Made by a program: the position numbers and the translations under genes | Part shown: positions 1 to 11,194 of the stretch, in pieces | Position numbering within the stretch: the stretch's first letter is position 1 | How the letters are laid out: every line of letters starts with the position of its first letter | Notes under the pieces: generated by a model | Databases searched by the model: none | Told to the model about the DNA's origin: nothing | What the model saw: only the letters and a program-made list of their open reading frames with translations | Assembly (NCBI GenBank): GCA_035048495.1 | Contig: CM068549.1 | Location: forward strand, 4,435,059-4,499,058 | DNA: 64,000 bases | From: Euptelea pleiosperma | Taxonomy: Eukaryota; Streptophyta; Magnoliopsida; Ranunculales; Eupteleaceae | Direction of reading: 5' to 3'

Positions 1-2489
1 GTGTGCATTCGCAGTGGCAAGGAATGGACGGCCTAAGATGACCAGAATGCGGTTATCCTGACATGGCTCGGTGTCAAGAATGATAAAGTCCACAAGATAA
101 TAAAAGTCAACGACTTTTACTAGGACATCTTCAATGATTCCTCTTGGAATCTTGATGGATTGATCAGCCAATTTCAAGGTAACATTGGTAGGCTTCATAT
201 CTTTCAGTCCTAACTGCTGATATACCGAGAATGGTATGAGGTTAACGCTAGCCCCTAAATCTAGCAAGGCAGTGCAGCTAAAGTTTTCTCCAATTTCACA
301 TTGGACAGTTGGGCTACCTGGATCCTTGTGTTTGATCACACTGTTGCGTTGAATGAACGCGGTAGCTTTTTCTGCCAAGAATGCAGCTTTGGGTACATGT
401 GTACGCCGCTTAACTGTGCACAAGTCCTTGAGGAATTTGGCATAGGAGGGGATTTGCTTGATAGCAGAAAGGAATGGGATATTGATCTGGACGTCTTTAA
501 AGACGTCTAAGATCTCTGAGAATTGCTGATCCCGCTTATCTTGGACAAGTCTGTCCGGGAAGGGAGGCTTTACTCGACAAATGGATTTGTCTTAGCCTTA
601 GATTTCTGCACAGGGATATCTGATGTTGGTGCAGAGGTAGAAGAAGCAGAGGTAGGATTGGTACTAGTTTCCTCTGTACGAGTGATGGGTGCTGGAGATG
701 GCACCAGCGGTGGTTGGACTCCCATGTCCACAGTTTTTCCAGATCGTAGGGTGGTTACAGCTTGCACCTCCCCTTGACAATTCTCATTCTGACTCTAAGA
801 TTGGGAACCGATCTCATATATTGCTCCTTTGGCATTTCCTTTTGGGTTAGCAATGGGTTGGCTAGGGAAAATGCCTTTAGCTTTCTCAGCTTCCAAGTTG
901 CCTAAGCGTTGCTCTAGACGAAGCATGGATTGTTGTTGCTGTTGCTCTAGGCGTTGCATAGATTGTTGTTGCTGAGTAATGAGTTGAGCTAGAAGGTCTT
1001 CGATACCGGATTTGGGGACCGACTGTTGGGGGGCAGCTAATGGGAGCTGAAGCACCAATTCGCGACTCGATCTCATCGGGGCATTATAGTTATATGCTGG
1101 AGAATTAGTTGGGACAATCGGTTGGTTCTGAAAGGTCTATGGGACTCTTTGTTGATTCTAAAATGTGCTCGGTTGTCCAGAGTATTGACCTTGTTGGAAT
1201 TGCTGGTTCTGAGTAGATGGGTACTGACTCTGCTGGTACTGACCCTGATTGAATTGCCTAGTGGGTTGATTGAACCCAGGGGGATATATGCCCTGAGGTT
1301 GACGTGGAGGTTGAGCTTGTGGTTGAGTAGACTGAGGCCTCCAAGAGAAGTTAGGGTGGTTTCTCGTGTCCAGATGATAAGATTGACTATACGAGTTCTG
1401 AGTGGGTGGTTTGTATGTGCTGAAAGCACAAACTTCTTCTTGAAGAGGATTAGACCATCCTTCATTCAAAGGACAATGCTCAGTAGTATGAGAGGGTTGC
1501 AGACAAAGGGTGCAAGATTCCATAGGGCTCTCGTGTCCCACATGCATGATTGGGGTAGATTGTTGAGTAGGCTTTTGTACTGACACAACCAGTGCCGAGA
1601 CTGACTTGCTCAACTCTTGAATGATAGATCGAAGCTCAGTATCAACTGTAGCATCATGTCCCTTGGTTGTCCTTTGGACCGAAGTGGTTCGACTGAACTC
1701 TGAGTCAGTCGTCCAATGTTGAGAGTTTTCTCCTAACTCTCACAAGAATTTGTATGCATCGGTCGGAGTTTGGTATAAGAATTTTCCTTGGCACATTGAC
1801 TCTACCATGGTCCGGGACTCATCAGTAAGTCCCTTATAGAAGACGTGGACAAGATTGCCCTTGTCGATGCTATGGTAGGGACACTTAGTCAGGTAGTCTT
1901 GGAATCTATCCCATGCTTTAAAAAATTTCTCATCGGACTTCTGTCTAAAGTCCTGAATGAGTTGCTTCATTCGGTTGGTCCGAGTCATGGGGTAGAATTT
2001 AGACATGAATTTTCCCACCAACTCTTTCCAACTACTGATTGAATCAGCGGGTAAGGAGTAGAGCCAATCTGAGGCTTGGTCTTTGAGCGAGAATGGGAAA
2101 ACTCGCAGACGCACATTGTCATCATCGAGGTTCTGATTCTTGAAAAGTAGGATGACATGTTGGAAATCCCTAATATGGGAATATGGGTCTTCTCTTGGGA
2201 GACCACGAAAGGTTGGCAGCATTTGGATCGTCTGCGGCCTAATCTCAAACTGTACCGCCGTAGTAGGTGGGAGAATAATGCAAGTGGGCGGATTAGCAGA
2301 GATAGGGGCGAACGTCTCGATAAGAGGTCGTTCGACTGCCATGACTACAAAGGTAGTAGAACTGGGGGAGGCGGGTGGGGAAAGAGATGGGGAAGAATTC
2401 AGTAGAGGATCCACTGTAGGTACATGATTCTCAGATCGAATCAAGCGCTTGTTCGGACGAGTCCAAGCGGGCATACGCTGAAGAGGCAA
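1..2489 (-). pseudogene. gag: gag-protease polyprotein remnant of element A
   Basis: Codes for the capsid/nucleocapsid precursor and the start of the aspartic protease of a gypsy element. The Retrotrans_gag domain covers roughly residues 90-250 (1740-2220; motif FRGLPREDPYSHIRDF). A CX2CX4HX4C zinc knuckle lies at 1473-1514. A glutamine-rich coiled segment lies at about 900-1000, and AVTTLRSGK at about 740-765. The protease shows DLGAS at about 247-261 and ILGRPFLATA near 10-39, and continues past the window edge. The frame is broken by stops at 1740-1742, 1158-1160, 1137-1139, 795-797 and 570-572. A frame change follows next to the last stop, and protease is then open from 567 to 1. The start at 2489 is the first ATG before the gag domain. 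Most stops can be read as C-to-T changes of Arg or Gln codons, which is inference. The gene is dead but well preserved. Confidence 0.85.
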
Positions 2490-4188
2490 GCTCTATACTT
2501 CTCAAAAAGTTGCCAGAGAGGGACACTATCCTAAATGATGCACACCAAGCACAGATAATCCTATTCTAAGCAATCAGGATATATTTTAGGAATTATCTTT
2601 GTTAGTTTTGGGGCTAGAGTAGATTATGACAGTGGGCGGACCACTGGTTTATCTTTTAACCGTCGGACTAACTATTTTGCACTCAGAGGTTCTCACCAGG
2701 CTACACTCTTCAGAGCGAATCCTTTAGTACTAGCTCTAGTTAACAACAAGGCAATCCGAAGCCTAGACAGACGTGCGGCACAATGGCTGACTTAAGTACG
2801 TCCCAGACTAACCGGATTGGTCAAGTGGATAAGAAGAGTGTTCCCTCGGGTTAAGCTAGGGTTGATGCGTGTTCCTAGTCCACACGTAACTAACCGCCGA
2901 AAAGTCCAAGATGCCACGTCGAGCTCAGTGTACTTGAGTAGCAGGGACTTATGGGTGTGTTAGACAACAGGGACCCACGCTCGTGGTCTTATTTCGATTG
3001 GATGTTAAGCGGATTCGCTTTGTGTGGATTTTTCCTCGAACACCGGGCTAATTGGCTCTACTTCTTGATTCTTTTTAATTAAATGGAGCCTTGGGATCAA
3101 ATCAGATGGAATGATGAGGTGGGTGATGAAATCCCACCAGTTTCAATTTGGAGCTGGGTCTGCTATCTTAGAGTTGATTTATTAACGGTCACGCCACGCA
3201 AGTCGAAGAATATGGATGCGAAAGCAAATAGACAAGCGGCAATGATTCACCCAAAATTGCTCTGTATCGCACTCAAGACGAGGATAGAGACTTACCTCCC
3301 GTGGGCCATGCCACGGGGTCTCCTCCGTGGGTTAGGGAGGGGTATCCTAATGGGCTTGGGCCCGACTCCACCTCTTTGAGCTTTTGCTCCCTACCGACAC
3401 TGGATCGTGTTCCTGCAGAAAAGTTAGATCGCACGGTCTAGGTATTCGGGATTATATTTGGAAGATTCTTGCCTTTTTAGGGTTCATAGAACACGTATTG
3501 GATTTAGGCAAGTTTTTGAATTAGTTTCCAAATTCGATATGGGTTAAAATTTAGGAATTCCCAGATTTGGAAAATACCTAGATTGGAATGTTTCCCGAAC
3601 TGTGGAGATCTTCCAAGAAAGATTTGATTGCGAGATCCCTTACAATTTTGGGAAATTTCCCAAAATTGAAATTCTGCTAGATTTGGGGTGTTTCCTTTTG
3701 CAGACTTTTCCAAATTCAGAAGATTTCTAAAGATAGAAATTCTTCTAAAGAGGAAACTTCTAAGAGGGGAAACCCTAATTTAGCAGAGTTTCAAGATTTT
3801 AGAATCTTTCCAAAAATCGCAAATCCTTGATTGGTGATTTCTAAAAATCTGCAGAATATAAAACCTTAATTTTTTTTGAATTTTGATTTTTGAATTTTTT
3901 TGGTATTTCCCACTTAATCTAGGGTTTCTAAAAAACCCTAGAACAAGATCTAGCAGTTATATGGAAAGCAATAAAATTCCTAAATTATTACAAATTTGCA
4001 CTCGGCCTTCCGAGGCATTAAAAATAGTAATTTAAAAACTGCTAGAAATCACTAAAAACCAAAAATAGTAAGTTTTCCGAAAAGGTCAGGCTGTCCAAAT
4101 TGAGCAGCTTTTCGCTTTAGCAACTTTCCAATTCCGTCTTTACGTCCTTTTTCGCACTCCCGAACACCCGAGCGGCAGCGGCGCCATT
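2490..4188 (-). other. 5' leader and PBS of element A
   Basis: No coding sequence is seen. Directly after the LTR, on the minus strand, is TGGCGCCGCTGCCG (about 4174-4187). It resembles the TGGCGCCG-type PBS used by Athila/Tat elements, though the distal part has diverged. The rest is an AT-rich leader, homologous in inverted orientation to 24826-26540. Long leaders are normal in this branch. The plus-strand ORF at 3083-3379 and the minus-strand ORF at 3504-3713 lie in this leader and are not credible genes. Confidence 0.7.
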
Positions 4189-5442
4189 TGAAAATAGGAT
4201 TTTTCCGCGTCGTTGATTACGGAAACCCTAGAATCAACAACATTTGTAATTTTATCCGATTATCTTGTAAAATTTTAGAGATTTATATAGGGATTCGTGT
4301 CGGATGTCGGTCCGCACTCGGGGTTAGTTAGCGCATGCAAGAACATGAAATGACGGCTTTCTTTATAGAAATTGCTCTGAAATCAATACAGGGGTGAGAA
4401 TGGTGATTCAAAGTCGATTTTTTTTTAAAATATATATTTTTTTGATGGATTAACACATGACAATTGAAATATATTAATTCAAATTACTAGAACTGAGATG
4501 AATGCAACAATGCAAAAACAAACTTCCTTTATTGAATGAGAAAATAACTTACAATGTAAATAATTCTTCTTCTAAAAATTACTAAAAACTACACTAGAAA
4601 GCATGGTACTTAGAAAAGCTAGAGAGATAAAGAGTCTAGAGAGAGAACAAGATTAGAGAGAGAAATTAGAGAGGAAAAATGAAAGGGAAAAACTATTTGA
4701 AATTTACCGGAGGGAGTTCAACCTTTGATGGGGATTGCATGGCCATGATTGGCCAATGTTTGGAGTGTGAGTGAGGTTGACTCAATGCAACTTGCAATGG
4801 TGAAGTTTGTTGTGGCTGATGAGGTGGTGAGTAGGGCGGTGCAAGGAGTAGCAGTTAAGGGATCCGGTAGAGAGAAGGCAGCACTCCCGGTTCAACCTCC
4901 TCTCATCTTCCCTTCTTCTTCTTCCTTTCTTTTTGGTTTTTTCTTTTGAGGGGACTGAGGGAGGAGGGCGTTTGGAGAGAGGAGAACGTGTGGACGACTT
5001 TGATGTGGGCTGAAATGGAGGTGTAGACTGCTGGAATGATGGAGGTGTGGATGTGGCTGTGGGGCAGGCGGTGATGGAAGAGAAGGATGGTGGCACACCG
5101 TGATAACCAGCAGGTATGGGGCGTTCTACTCTTCTCTCCTTCGTTTTCTCTTCTCTTTTATTTTCATTTTTTTTTGTTGACTTGGGCAAGTGAGAGAGAA
5201 AGAGAGGGCGATATGGGAGAGTTGAAAGAAGACTTTGGAGGCTGGAGGTTACAGGTTTCGCCGGAGTTGCTGGTTGGTGTGTGAAGAAGATATCCAGGCC
5301 ACTTCTTGTGGTGTTATTGTTTGGAGAGGCCACGCACCAAGACGTTGAGGCAGCAGGTTGGTGGTGCAGGGGTTAACGATGTTGAACAAGAGAGAGAAGA
5401 GAGGATGGTGAAGGATGGTGGTGGTTGCAGCTGCAACAGTTC

Positions 5443-5470
5443 GCCGGAGTTGCAGGTTTGCAACTCCGGC
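5443..5470. repeat. Hairpin: 12-bp perfect inverted repeat
   Basis: Arms GCCGGAGTTGCA and TGCAACTCCGGC are separated by GGTT. This is the best copy of a hairpin that recurs in LTRs A, B, D and OG. Confidence 0.85.
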
Positions 5471-5593
5471 TTGGGTTAATAAATAGGATGAACGGTGGTT
5501 GGTGGAGCGTAGATGGATGAGGGAGGCGCTGGCGAGGTGAGCAAGGGGTTGGGCAGCGGCTGGAGGAGGAGAAGAACATGAAGAAGACGAGGT

Positions 5594-5617
5594 GGCCGGA
5601 GTTCTGCAACTCCGGCC
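5594..5617. repeat. Hairpin: 10-bp inverted repeat
   Basis: Arms GGCCGGAGTT and AACTCCGGCC flank CTGC, immediately before the GAA tract. It is a variant of the same hairpin with a shorter centre. Confidence 0.8.
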
Positions 5618-5622
5618 GGTAA

Positions 5623-5668
5623 AAGAAGAAGAAGAAGAAGAAGAAGAAGAAGAAGAAGAAGAAGAAGA
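5623..5668. repeat. (GAA)n microsatellite in LTR A
   Basis: Uninterrupted AGA/GAA triplets. Similar tracts occur in solo LTR D near 48740-48790 and 48895-48960, in each case next to a copy of the hairpin. Confidence 0.9.
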
Positions 5669-5775
5669 TGATGAAGAAGAGGAGAAAGAGGAGAAAGAAC
5701 ATAGGGGGGTTTTTGGGGGAAGATTGAAAGAGATTGGAGGGGGATTAGGGTTCAAACGAACCCTTCTCCCTCCTC

Positions 5776-5783
5776 TTATAAAG
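5776..5783 (-). promoter_or_regulatory. TATA-like box of LTR A
   Basis: CTTTATAA on the minus strand, about 1040 bp from the LTR 5' end. It is positionally comparable to TATAAAAG in LTRs E and F. Function is inferred. Confidence 0.4.
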
Positions 5784-6310
5784 CTCCCTATTTCCTTTAA
5801 TGGAAATAGGGTGTTTTTGAAATAAAAAAAAAATATATATATATATATATATATTTTATTTTTTTTTTAAGTAAAAGTCTACTTTTCCTTGGGGAATGTC
5901 CCAATTTAGTGGACCCTCCATTTTTTAAAATTTAATTAAAATTATTTGGAAATTCACGGGGTCCACTAACTGGTCGGACAGCGGGTCGATGATGATGGGC
6001 CTGGCTAATGGCCCACATGGATTGATGATTTCCATCGTCTCACAAGATGATGTGACAGACAGTCTGATGGCGATCGGATGGATGGTGACTTGATTGGGAC
6101 CCAGATTGGTAGATCAACGGATCTAGAGAGATCCAACGGTCCGATAGAAGATCCAACGGTCAGAAAGCTAAGGGAGATGAGATAGAGCCGATTGGCAGGA
6201 GTTCTGGGGTTAGGTCAGTAGATTCGAGGACCGAGAGATGAAGAGAGAGAGAGAATAAGGAGAGATGAGAGAGAAAATATCAAAAAATAGAGATAAAAGT
6301 ATTGGCAGAG

Positions 6311-6323
6311 GGTCTGGAACCCT
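6311..6323 (-). promoter_or_regulatory. tRNA-like T-arm/B-box in LTR A
   Basis: On the minus strand, AGGGTTCCAGACCC keeps the T-arm-like stem, but one B-box position (C for R in GGTTCRANNCC) is off consensus. It lies about 499 bp from the LTR 5' terminus, as in the other copies. Confidence 0.45.
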
Positions 6324-6997
6324 GGTCTTCACTGTGACCATCCTCACGCTTCTCTAGTAGAGTAGACTATCATTCTTTGCTGACTCATGTGGCTTTAAAC
6401 GCTTTGGTCCGTCTCTTGGTCATTGGCTCTCCTGCTCTCTCCGTTCTTTGGGCCGGCTTTTTGGTCCTCTTATTCAGCTCATATTTGGCCAATATCTTCC
6501 AGTCATAGCATGTGGGCTCTTTAAGCTTTCATAATGGGCTTTCCTGATCGATGTGGGTTCGCAAGTCTCGAGAATTGTCCCATCGGGGTTTCCTGCGATA
6601 GAAGAAGCGCGTAATGAGACTCTATCAGAATGATTACATGTCTAGAGTTCCGAAAATGTGTTTAATGCATGCAAATATACCATTTCTTTCAGAAAAGTGT
6701 GTTCTACGCAACACAAGAGACTCTTACGTAGAAAAGTAGATAAATAGAGTATTTTAACGTAGGAGAATGCAATAACGCTTAGAAGATAATAGTGGAAAAT
6801 ACACACTTTTAAGCGAATATCACCTCGTCTCACATCCCCACGTTTTTACTCACCCACCGTCTCCACAGCTGCAGCCACCTCTTACACCGCCTATGTACCT
6901 GCTCCCTGTTGCGAGCATGGCCTGCACAACCTCCAGCCGTCTCCTCCACCTGTTGTGCGTCCGCCTCCTCCACTTGTAAGCTTCAATGAGCTTCAAC

Positions 6998-7024
6998 GCC
7001 GGAGTTGCAGACCTGCAACTCCAG
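6998..7024. repeat. Hairpin copy in LTR OG
   Basis: GCCGGAGTTGCA, four bases, then TGCAACTCCAG: the same hairpin with one mismatch, here in a plus-strand LTR. Confidence 0.75.
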
Positions 7025-8136
7025 TCGACTTATCAACCTAACGGTGCTCTCCTTTCCGATCTCCAACGGTTGCAACTTCACTTTCAGCACCTCCTCTCTT
7101 CACAACAGTGCTCCGCCTGCACACCACTTGCCTGCCCCGCCCATAGCGAGCAGCGCCTGCTGCCTGTGAGTCCTTTAATGCCTCTACAAGACTGAAGAAG
7201 GTGGTTTCTCCAGTCGTCTCCTCCAAGTCAGCACCTCCTAGCGCCTCCACCATTGGAGGTCGTGGCTAGAATATAACTTGGGGTGAGTCGATCCCCACCC
7301 AATGGGACTCACCTCGCTTCACAGTGCCTGCAAACTCTGGGAGATCTCAGGTCTTCCTCCAACTCACCATTCTTGCGTAAGCAGACAGCAACACTTCACA
7401 CCACAACCAGTGCATCGCCTCCCTCATCCTCGCATGGAACACCGAACTGTAGGTGATCTTCCACCATGCACCACCGTGGAACCAACTTATCCATAAACAC
7501 CTCGTGCATGAAACTCCGAGCACTCATACAAAGACTACCAATGTTTGAACCAGGGAAAAAAGGTCGTGCACCCCGCAACTTCTCACCTTGGGCCAGCATT
7601 TTTCCAAGGCCGGTGCACCAAGCAGCAACGCCATTCTCTCCTTCATGAAGATCTCATCCTCGTCCCTTGGCCGAGATCCTCACTCTTGGTTGGACCCCAC
7701 ATTTACTGGTTGAATCCCATGTTCTCCATCTTGGCCAGATCAATGGTCTATTACCCGGGCCGAACCACTCACCGGGCCAATACGATCACATTCCGATCTT
7801 CTATCTGGATCCCCAGGCTGATCGCCTTTTTGCACCGCCGACTCCGTTCGATGAATGCAAGAGGGTGAGTTTTTCTCTCACCTCTACCTTGTCGGCCGGT
7901 AAACGACTAAGGTGTGAAAAATCTCTTTCTACCTTCTTTCTCTCTCTCTAAAAGTTTTCTTTACATGCTTTCTAGAATAGATTTACCACTTTATTTATTT
8001 CTGTCATTTATTTCATGTAAGCAACAGTTTAATTAATGTAATTTGATTTTGATGATTTTAGTATTTTCTAGATCTCTTGGATGTTCCTATTTGTGCTAAT
8101 CCGACTAATCCCGAGTGCAGATCGACATCTGACACG

Positions 8137-8141
8137 AGCCA
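8137..8141. repeat. TSD (AGCCA) of solo LTR B, left copy
   Basis: AGCCA precedes TGAAAGTAGG and is repeated at 11086-11090. With the insert removed, the LTR OG sequence reads continuously (GACACGAGCCACTATAC), as in LTRs E and F. Confidence 0.9.
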
Positions 8142-9561
8142 TGAAAGTAGGTTTTTTCCGCGTCGTTGGTTACGGAAACCCTAGAATCAACAATTTTTGT
8201 AATTATCCGAATCTTGTTCACTCAAATCCTGCAAAAATCACAGGGTTGTACAGTGGCTCGTGTCGGGTATCGTCCGCACTCGGGGTTAGTGTGCGTAATT
8301 CAACGACATGAAATGACGGATTTTTATCAAGAAAACATGGAGAGGTGAGAATGGTGATGGATTTAAAACATTCTTAGTGATTTTTAGAGAGAAATTACCA
8401 CAAACAACCAAAAACACAAAAGTAAACTAACAAATGCAAAAATAATAATTTTATTCATCCTCAATGAGTCTTACAAAATCAAATTAAATTCAAAAATTAA
8501 CCTAGAAAGCCATAAAAATTAGAGAGAGAAATGAGAAAATGTAGAGAGAGAAATATCGAAGAAGGCTATCCTAGAGAGAGAAAATATGGGGGAGAGAGAA
8601 AGTGATGCTAGAAAGGTCTAGAGAGAGAAAGTGACAATTAAAGAGAGAGAAAAATAAAACAAGAGAGAGAAAAGAGACTAAGAGAGATCTAGAGAGAAAA
8701 AGAAAACTCATGACCACTTACCCTAAGTGATTAGGATCGGCCAAAGGAGAGAGCGGCTGGATGGTGGTGGCTGATGTTGTAGTGGCTTGCAAGGTGAGGA
8801 GCAAGTCGGCTTCCTCCTCTCTTCTTCTCTATTAACTCTTCCCCCTTTTTTTTTTTTTTTTTTTCTTTTGGGTTTCTTTTCTTCTGACAGAGAGAGAGAA
8901 CGGTGAAGTGAGGGAGAGGGGTTTTGACGGCTTGGCCAAGTGGCTGGGGACGATGGTGGCAGTAGGGGGACGGTAGTGATGGTGCGCACAGCGGTAAGGT
9001 GGAGCAACACAGCTCTTCTCACAAGGATGACAGGCTGGAGAGGGAGATGAATGAGGCTAGGGGTGTGTTACTGGTTTGGCCAGCAGGTGGAGGATGAACC
9101 CGGAGGAACGACAGCGAACTATGGAGGTAGATCTGAAGGGTGATGGGGCTGTGAAGCTGAAGGTGATGGAGAAGCACGGTTGTGCTGTTGGTGAATGGAG
9201 GTTGGATCAACGGTGGTGCAGGCTGTAGGGCGGTAGAGGCGGTGGATGGAGATGCTGTCTGTGTGGAGGCGTTGCAAGAGGCAGCAACGAGGAAGGGGGG
9301 GGCGAGCTGGGCTTGCACTCCAGCAGGTAGGAGTCCTCTCCTCCTCTCTTCTCTTCTCTTCTCTTTTTCCTTTCTTTTTCTCTTTCTCTTTTTTTTTTTT
9401 TGGTTTTTGATGAGGAGCACGGTGAGATAATGGTGGAGAAGATGAAGATGCAGGGGGGATCGGTGGAGAAAAATGGCAAGAGGAGCAGCTTCGTTGTGGT
9501 TGCTAGCGAGAGGGGGAAGAGGTAGGTGATCAGCAACAGGTGGCCAGAGTTAATGGAGGTT

Positions 9562-9588
9562 GCCGGAGTTGCAACCTGCAACTCCGGT
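9562..9588. repeat. Hairpin copy in solo LTR B
   Basis: GCCGGAGTTGCA, ACC, TGCAACTCCGGT: 12-bp arms with one terminal mismatch. Confidence 0.8.
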
Positions 9589-10573
9589 GATCTTGAAAAA
9601 TTTTTTTTTTTCTTTTGTTTGGGCGGTGTGGAGGAGATAACGAGAGGGAGGTTGCAGGGGTGCTTGCAACCTTGAAGACGTTGCTGTTGCTGCCAGTGAA
9701 GTGGAACGTGAAGGCGAGGTGGAGGCGCTGGGGAAAGTGCAGATCTCACCGTCTCTTTTCTTCTTCTCCTTCTTTCTTTTTTCTCTTTTTTTTTTCTTCG
9801 AGAGAATGTATGGGAGAGAGGAGGTGATGCACCAGGGAGGAATGAGGGAGGCGTTAGGGTTTTATGGAGGGAATGAGGAGAGTGAAGGGAGATGGAATGG
9901 AAGAAGAGGTGGACGGCTTGGTGAATGGGAGAGCTGATGTGTAGAGTGGGAGAGAGAGTCTAACGGCTTGGAGAGGGAGAAGTTGGGGAGGACGGCTTGG
10001 GTTTTTCTTCTTTTTCACTTGAAGAACATGCTGCCCACAATAGAAACCGTGGGTTTCTATATTAGAAACCCATGATTTCTAATATCTTTTAAGGGCTATC
10101 CCTTCCCTTCAACGGTTCTAGCCGTTTAAGTGGACCCATAAAGATAAAGCTTTTCAAAAAAAAGAAATTCTAATTTGGTAAGCTTCCTAGTTTTGTTCAA
10201 AAAATCATTTTATGGCAATAGGATATTCCTCTTTTAAAAACATGCCTCTTTTAAAAATCATTTAAGAAATATCTAGGGTTGAGGGGTCCACTAAAATGGC
10301 TGGGCTGTGGATCACAGCTAATGGGCTCGCATCTCATCTTGGCTTAGGCCCATAGGATTAAATCATGAAGTGATGAGGGCCATTGGATTTTAAGAGATGG
10401 TGAGATGGATGATCGGGGGATTGACTGAGCGATTGTACAGTAGAGATGGACAGTGATGATTGGGCGATGGAATTTGGACAAGGTAGGTCGTAGATTTGAG
10501 GGAGGAGAGAGGATGGGATTTAGAGAGAGGAGAGAGAAAATATTACAAAATAAAGAGAAAAATGCTAGCAGAG

Positions 10574-10628
10574 GGTCTTGAACCCTGATCTTTGACTTGG
10601 TCTTCTGCAAGCTTCACCAACTAGTCAA
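10574..10628 (-). promoter_or_regulatory. tRNA-like block (A-box-like and B-box) in solo LTR B
   Basis: In LTR sense, TTGACTAGTTGGTGAAGC (10611-10628) resembles a tRNA D-arm or A-box. GGTTCAAGACC (10574-10584) matches the Pol III B-box consensus GGTTCRANNCC perfectly, and AGGG-TTCAAGA-CCCT forms a T-arm-like hairpin with a 7-base loop. The B-box starts 501 bp from the LTR end. No acceptor stem is visible, so it is not annotated as a tRNA gene. Confidence 0.5.
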
Positions 10629-11085
10629 GTCTTCATCTTGTGTTAGTCGATTGAGCTTTATTCTCCTTAATTTCTTCTTGGAGAGTTTGGCTCTCCTTCT
10701 CTTTTGATCTTCCCTCAGGCTTTCTGACTCTCAGGCTCTTTCCGTTCTTGGCTCATATCTTCTTTTCTAAGTCCACTAGCTCTTTATACTTTGATCCAAG
10801 GCTCTAGCAGTCAGTTGTGGGCCCGCATTCTCGAGAATTGTCCCATCGGGGTTTCCTGTGACAGAAGAAGCGCGTAATGAGACTTTATCAGAACGACTCA
10901 ATGTCTAGACTTCCAAAAATGTGTTTAATGCATGCAAATATACCATTTCGTCAAGAAAAGTGTGTTCTACGCAACAAAAGAGACTCTTACGTAGAAAAGT
11001 AGATAAATAGAGTATTTTAACGTGGGAGAATGCAATAACGCTAACAGGATAATTGCTTAAAATAAGCACTTTTGAGCGAATATCA

Positions 11086-11090
11086 AGCCA
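11086..11090. repeat. TSD (AGCCA) of solo LTR B, right copy
   Basis: Identical to 8137-8141. Confidence 0.9.
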
Positions 11091-11194
11091 CTATACAAAA
11101 GCTCATATTTTGCAGGATTAAAATTCGGATCAAATTACAAATGTGTCGAAGTTAGGGTTTCTGTAACCAACGACACGGAAAAATCCTACTTTCA

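Larger units (their letters stand above)
1..6822 (-). mobile_element. Athila/Tat-like gypsy element A (5' part)
   Basis: Read on the minus strand this is a 5' LTR (4189-6822), a PBS (about 4170-4187), a 1.7-kb leader, gag and the beginning of protease. RT, RNase H, integrase and the 3' LTR lie left of the window. Lineage is inferred from the Retrotrans_gag type domain, the protease with its DLGAS motif and the PBS type. The LTR begins TGATATTCG and ends in CA when read on the minus strand. The neighbouring sequence 6823-6827 (CCTCG) should be the TSD, but its partner is outside the window. The element interrupts a plus-strand LTR of the same family (6823-11194). Its leader is an inverted homologue of 24826-26540 in element EF. 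Confidence 0.85.
4189..6822 (-). repeat. LTR A (5' LTR of element A), 2634 bp
   Basis: On the plus strand it runs from TGAAAATAGG to GCGAATATCA, so it is TG...CA in LTR sense. Both ends match the family ends seen in LTRs B-F. From the 5' end in LTR sense it has the conserved first 500 bp with the tRNA-like block, a G/A-biased middle, a TATA-like CTTTATAA (5776-5783), hairpins at 5443-5470 and 5594-5617, a GAA tract (5623-5668), a TA microsatellite (about 5833-5855), and the conserved 3' end. Small ORFs over the GAA tract encode only low-complexity Glu or Ser runs. Confidence 0.85.
8142..11085 (-). mobile_element. Solo LTR B, 2944 bp
   Basis: Starts TGAAAGTAGG and ends GCGAATATCA on the plus strand. 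It is flanked by perfect 5-bp duplications AGCCA, has no internal element sequence, and splits LTR OG. It contains a hairpin at 9562-9588, a tRNA-like block at 10574-10628, and long purine- and pyrimidine-rich tracts that give many spurious ORFs (for example 9019-9420 and 9207-9749 minus). A solo LTR usually forms by recombination between the two LTRs of one element. Confidence 0.9.
6823..11194 (+). mobile_element. LTR OG, 3' half, split by solo LTR B
   Basis: Plus-strand LTR of the same family as A-F, present as 6823-8141 plus 11091-11194. Its end matches LTR E: the stretch around TAATCCCGAGTGCAGATCGA, then GTAACCAACGACACGGAAAA, ending CCTACTTTCA at 11194. The 5' half is missing because element A interrupts it at 6822/6823. 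It was itself inserted into the copia LTR at TTGCT (11195-11199, equivalent to 41509-41513). Whether it is a solo LTR or the 3' LTR of a longer element cannot be told. ORFs at 6986-7951 are not homologous to anything I recognise. Confidence 0.75.

Noticed and set aside
5249..5755. Ser-rich and Phe-rich ORFs across the GAA tract of LTR A
   Set aside because: Microsatellite translation in several frames.
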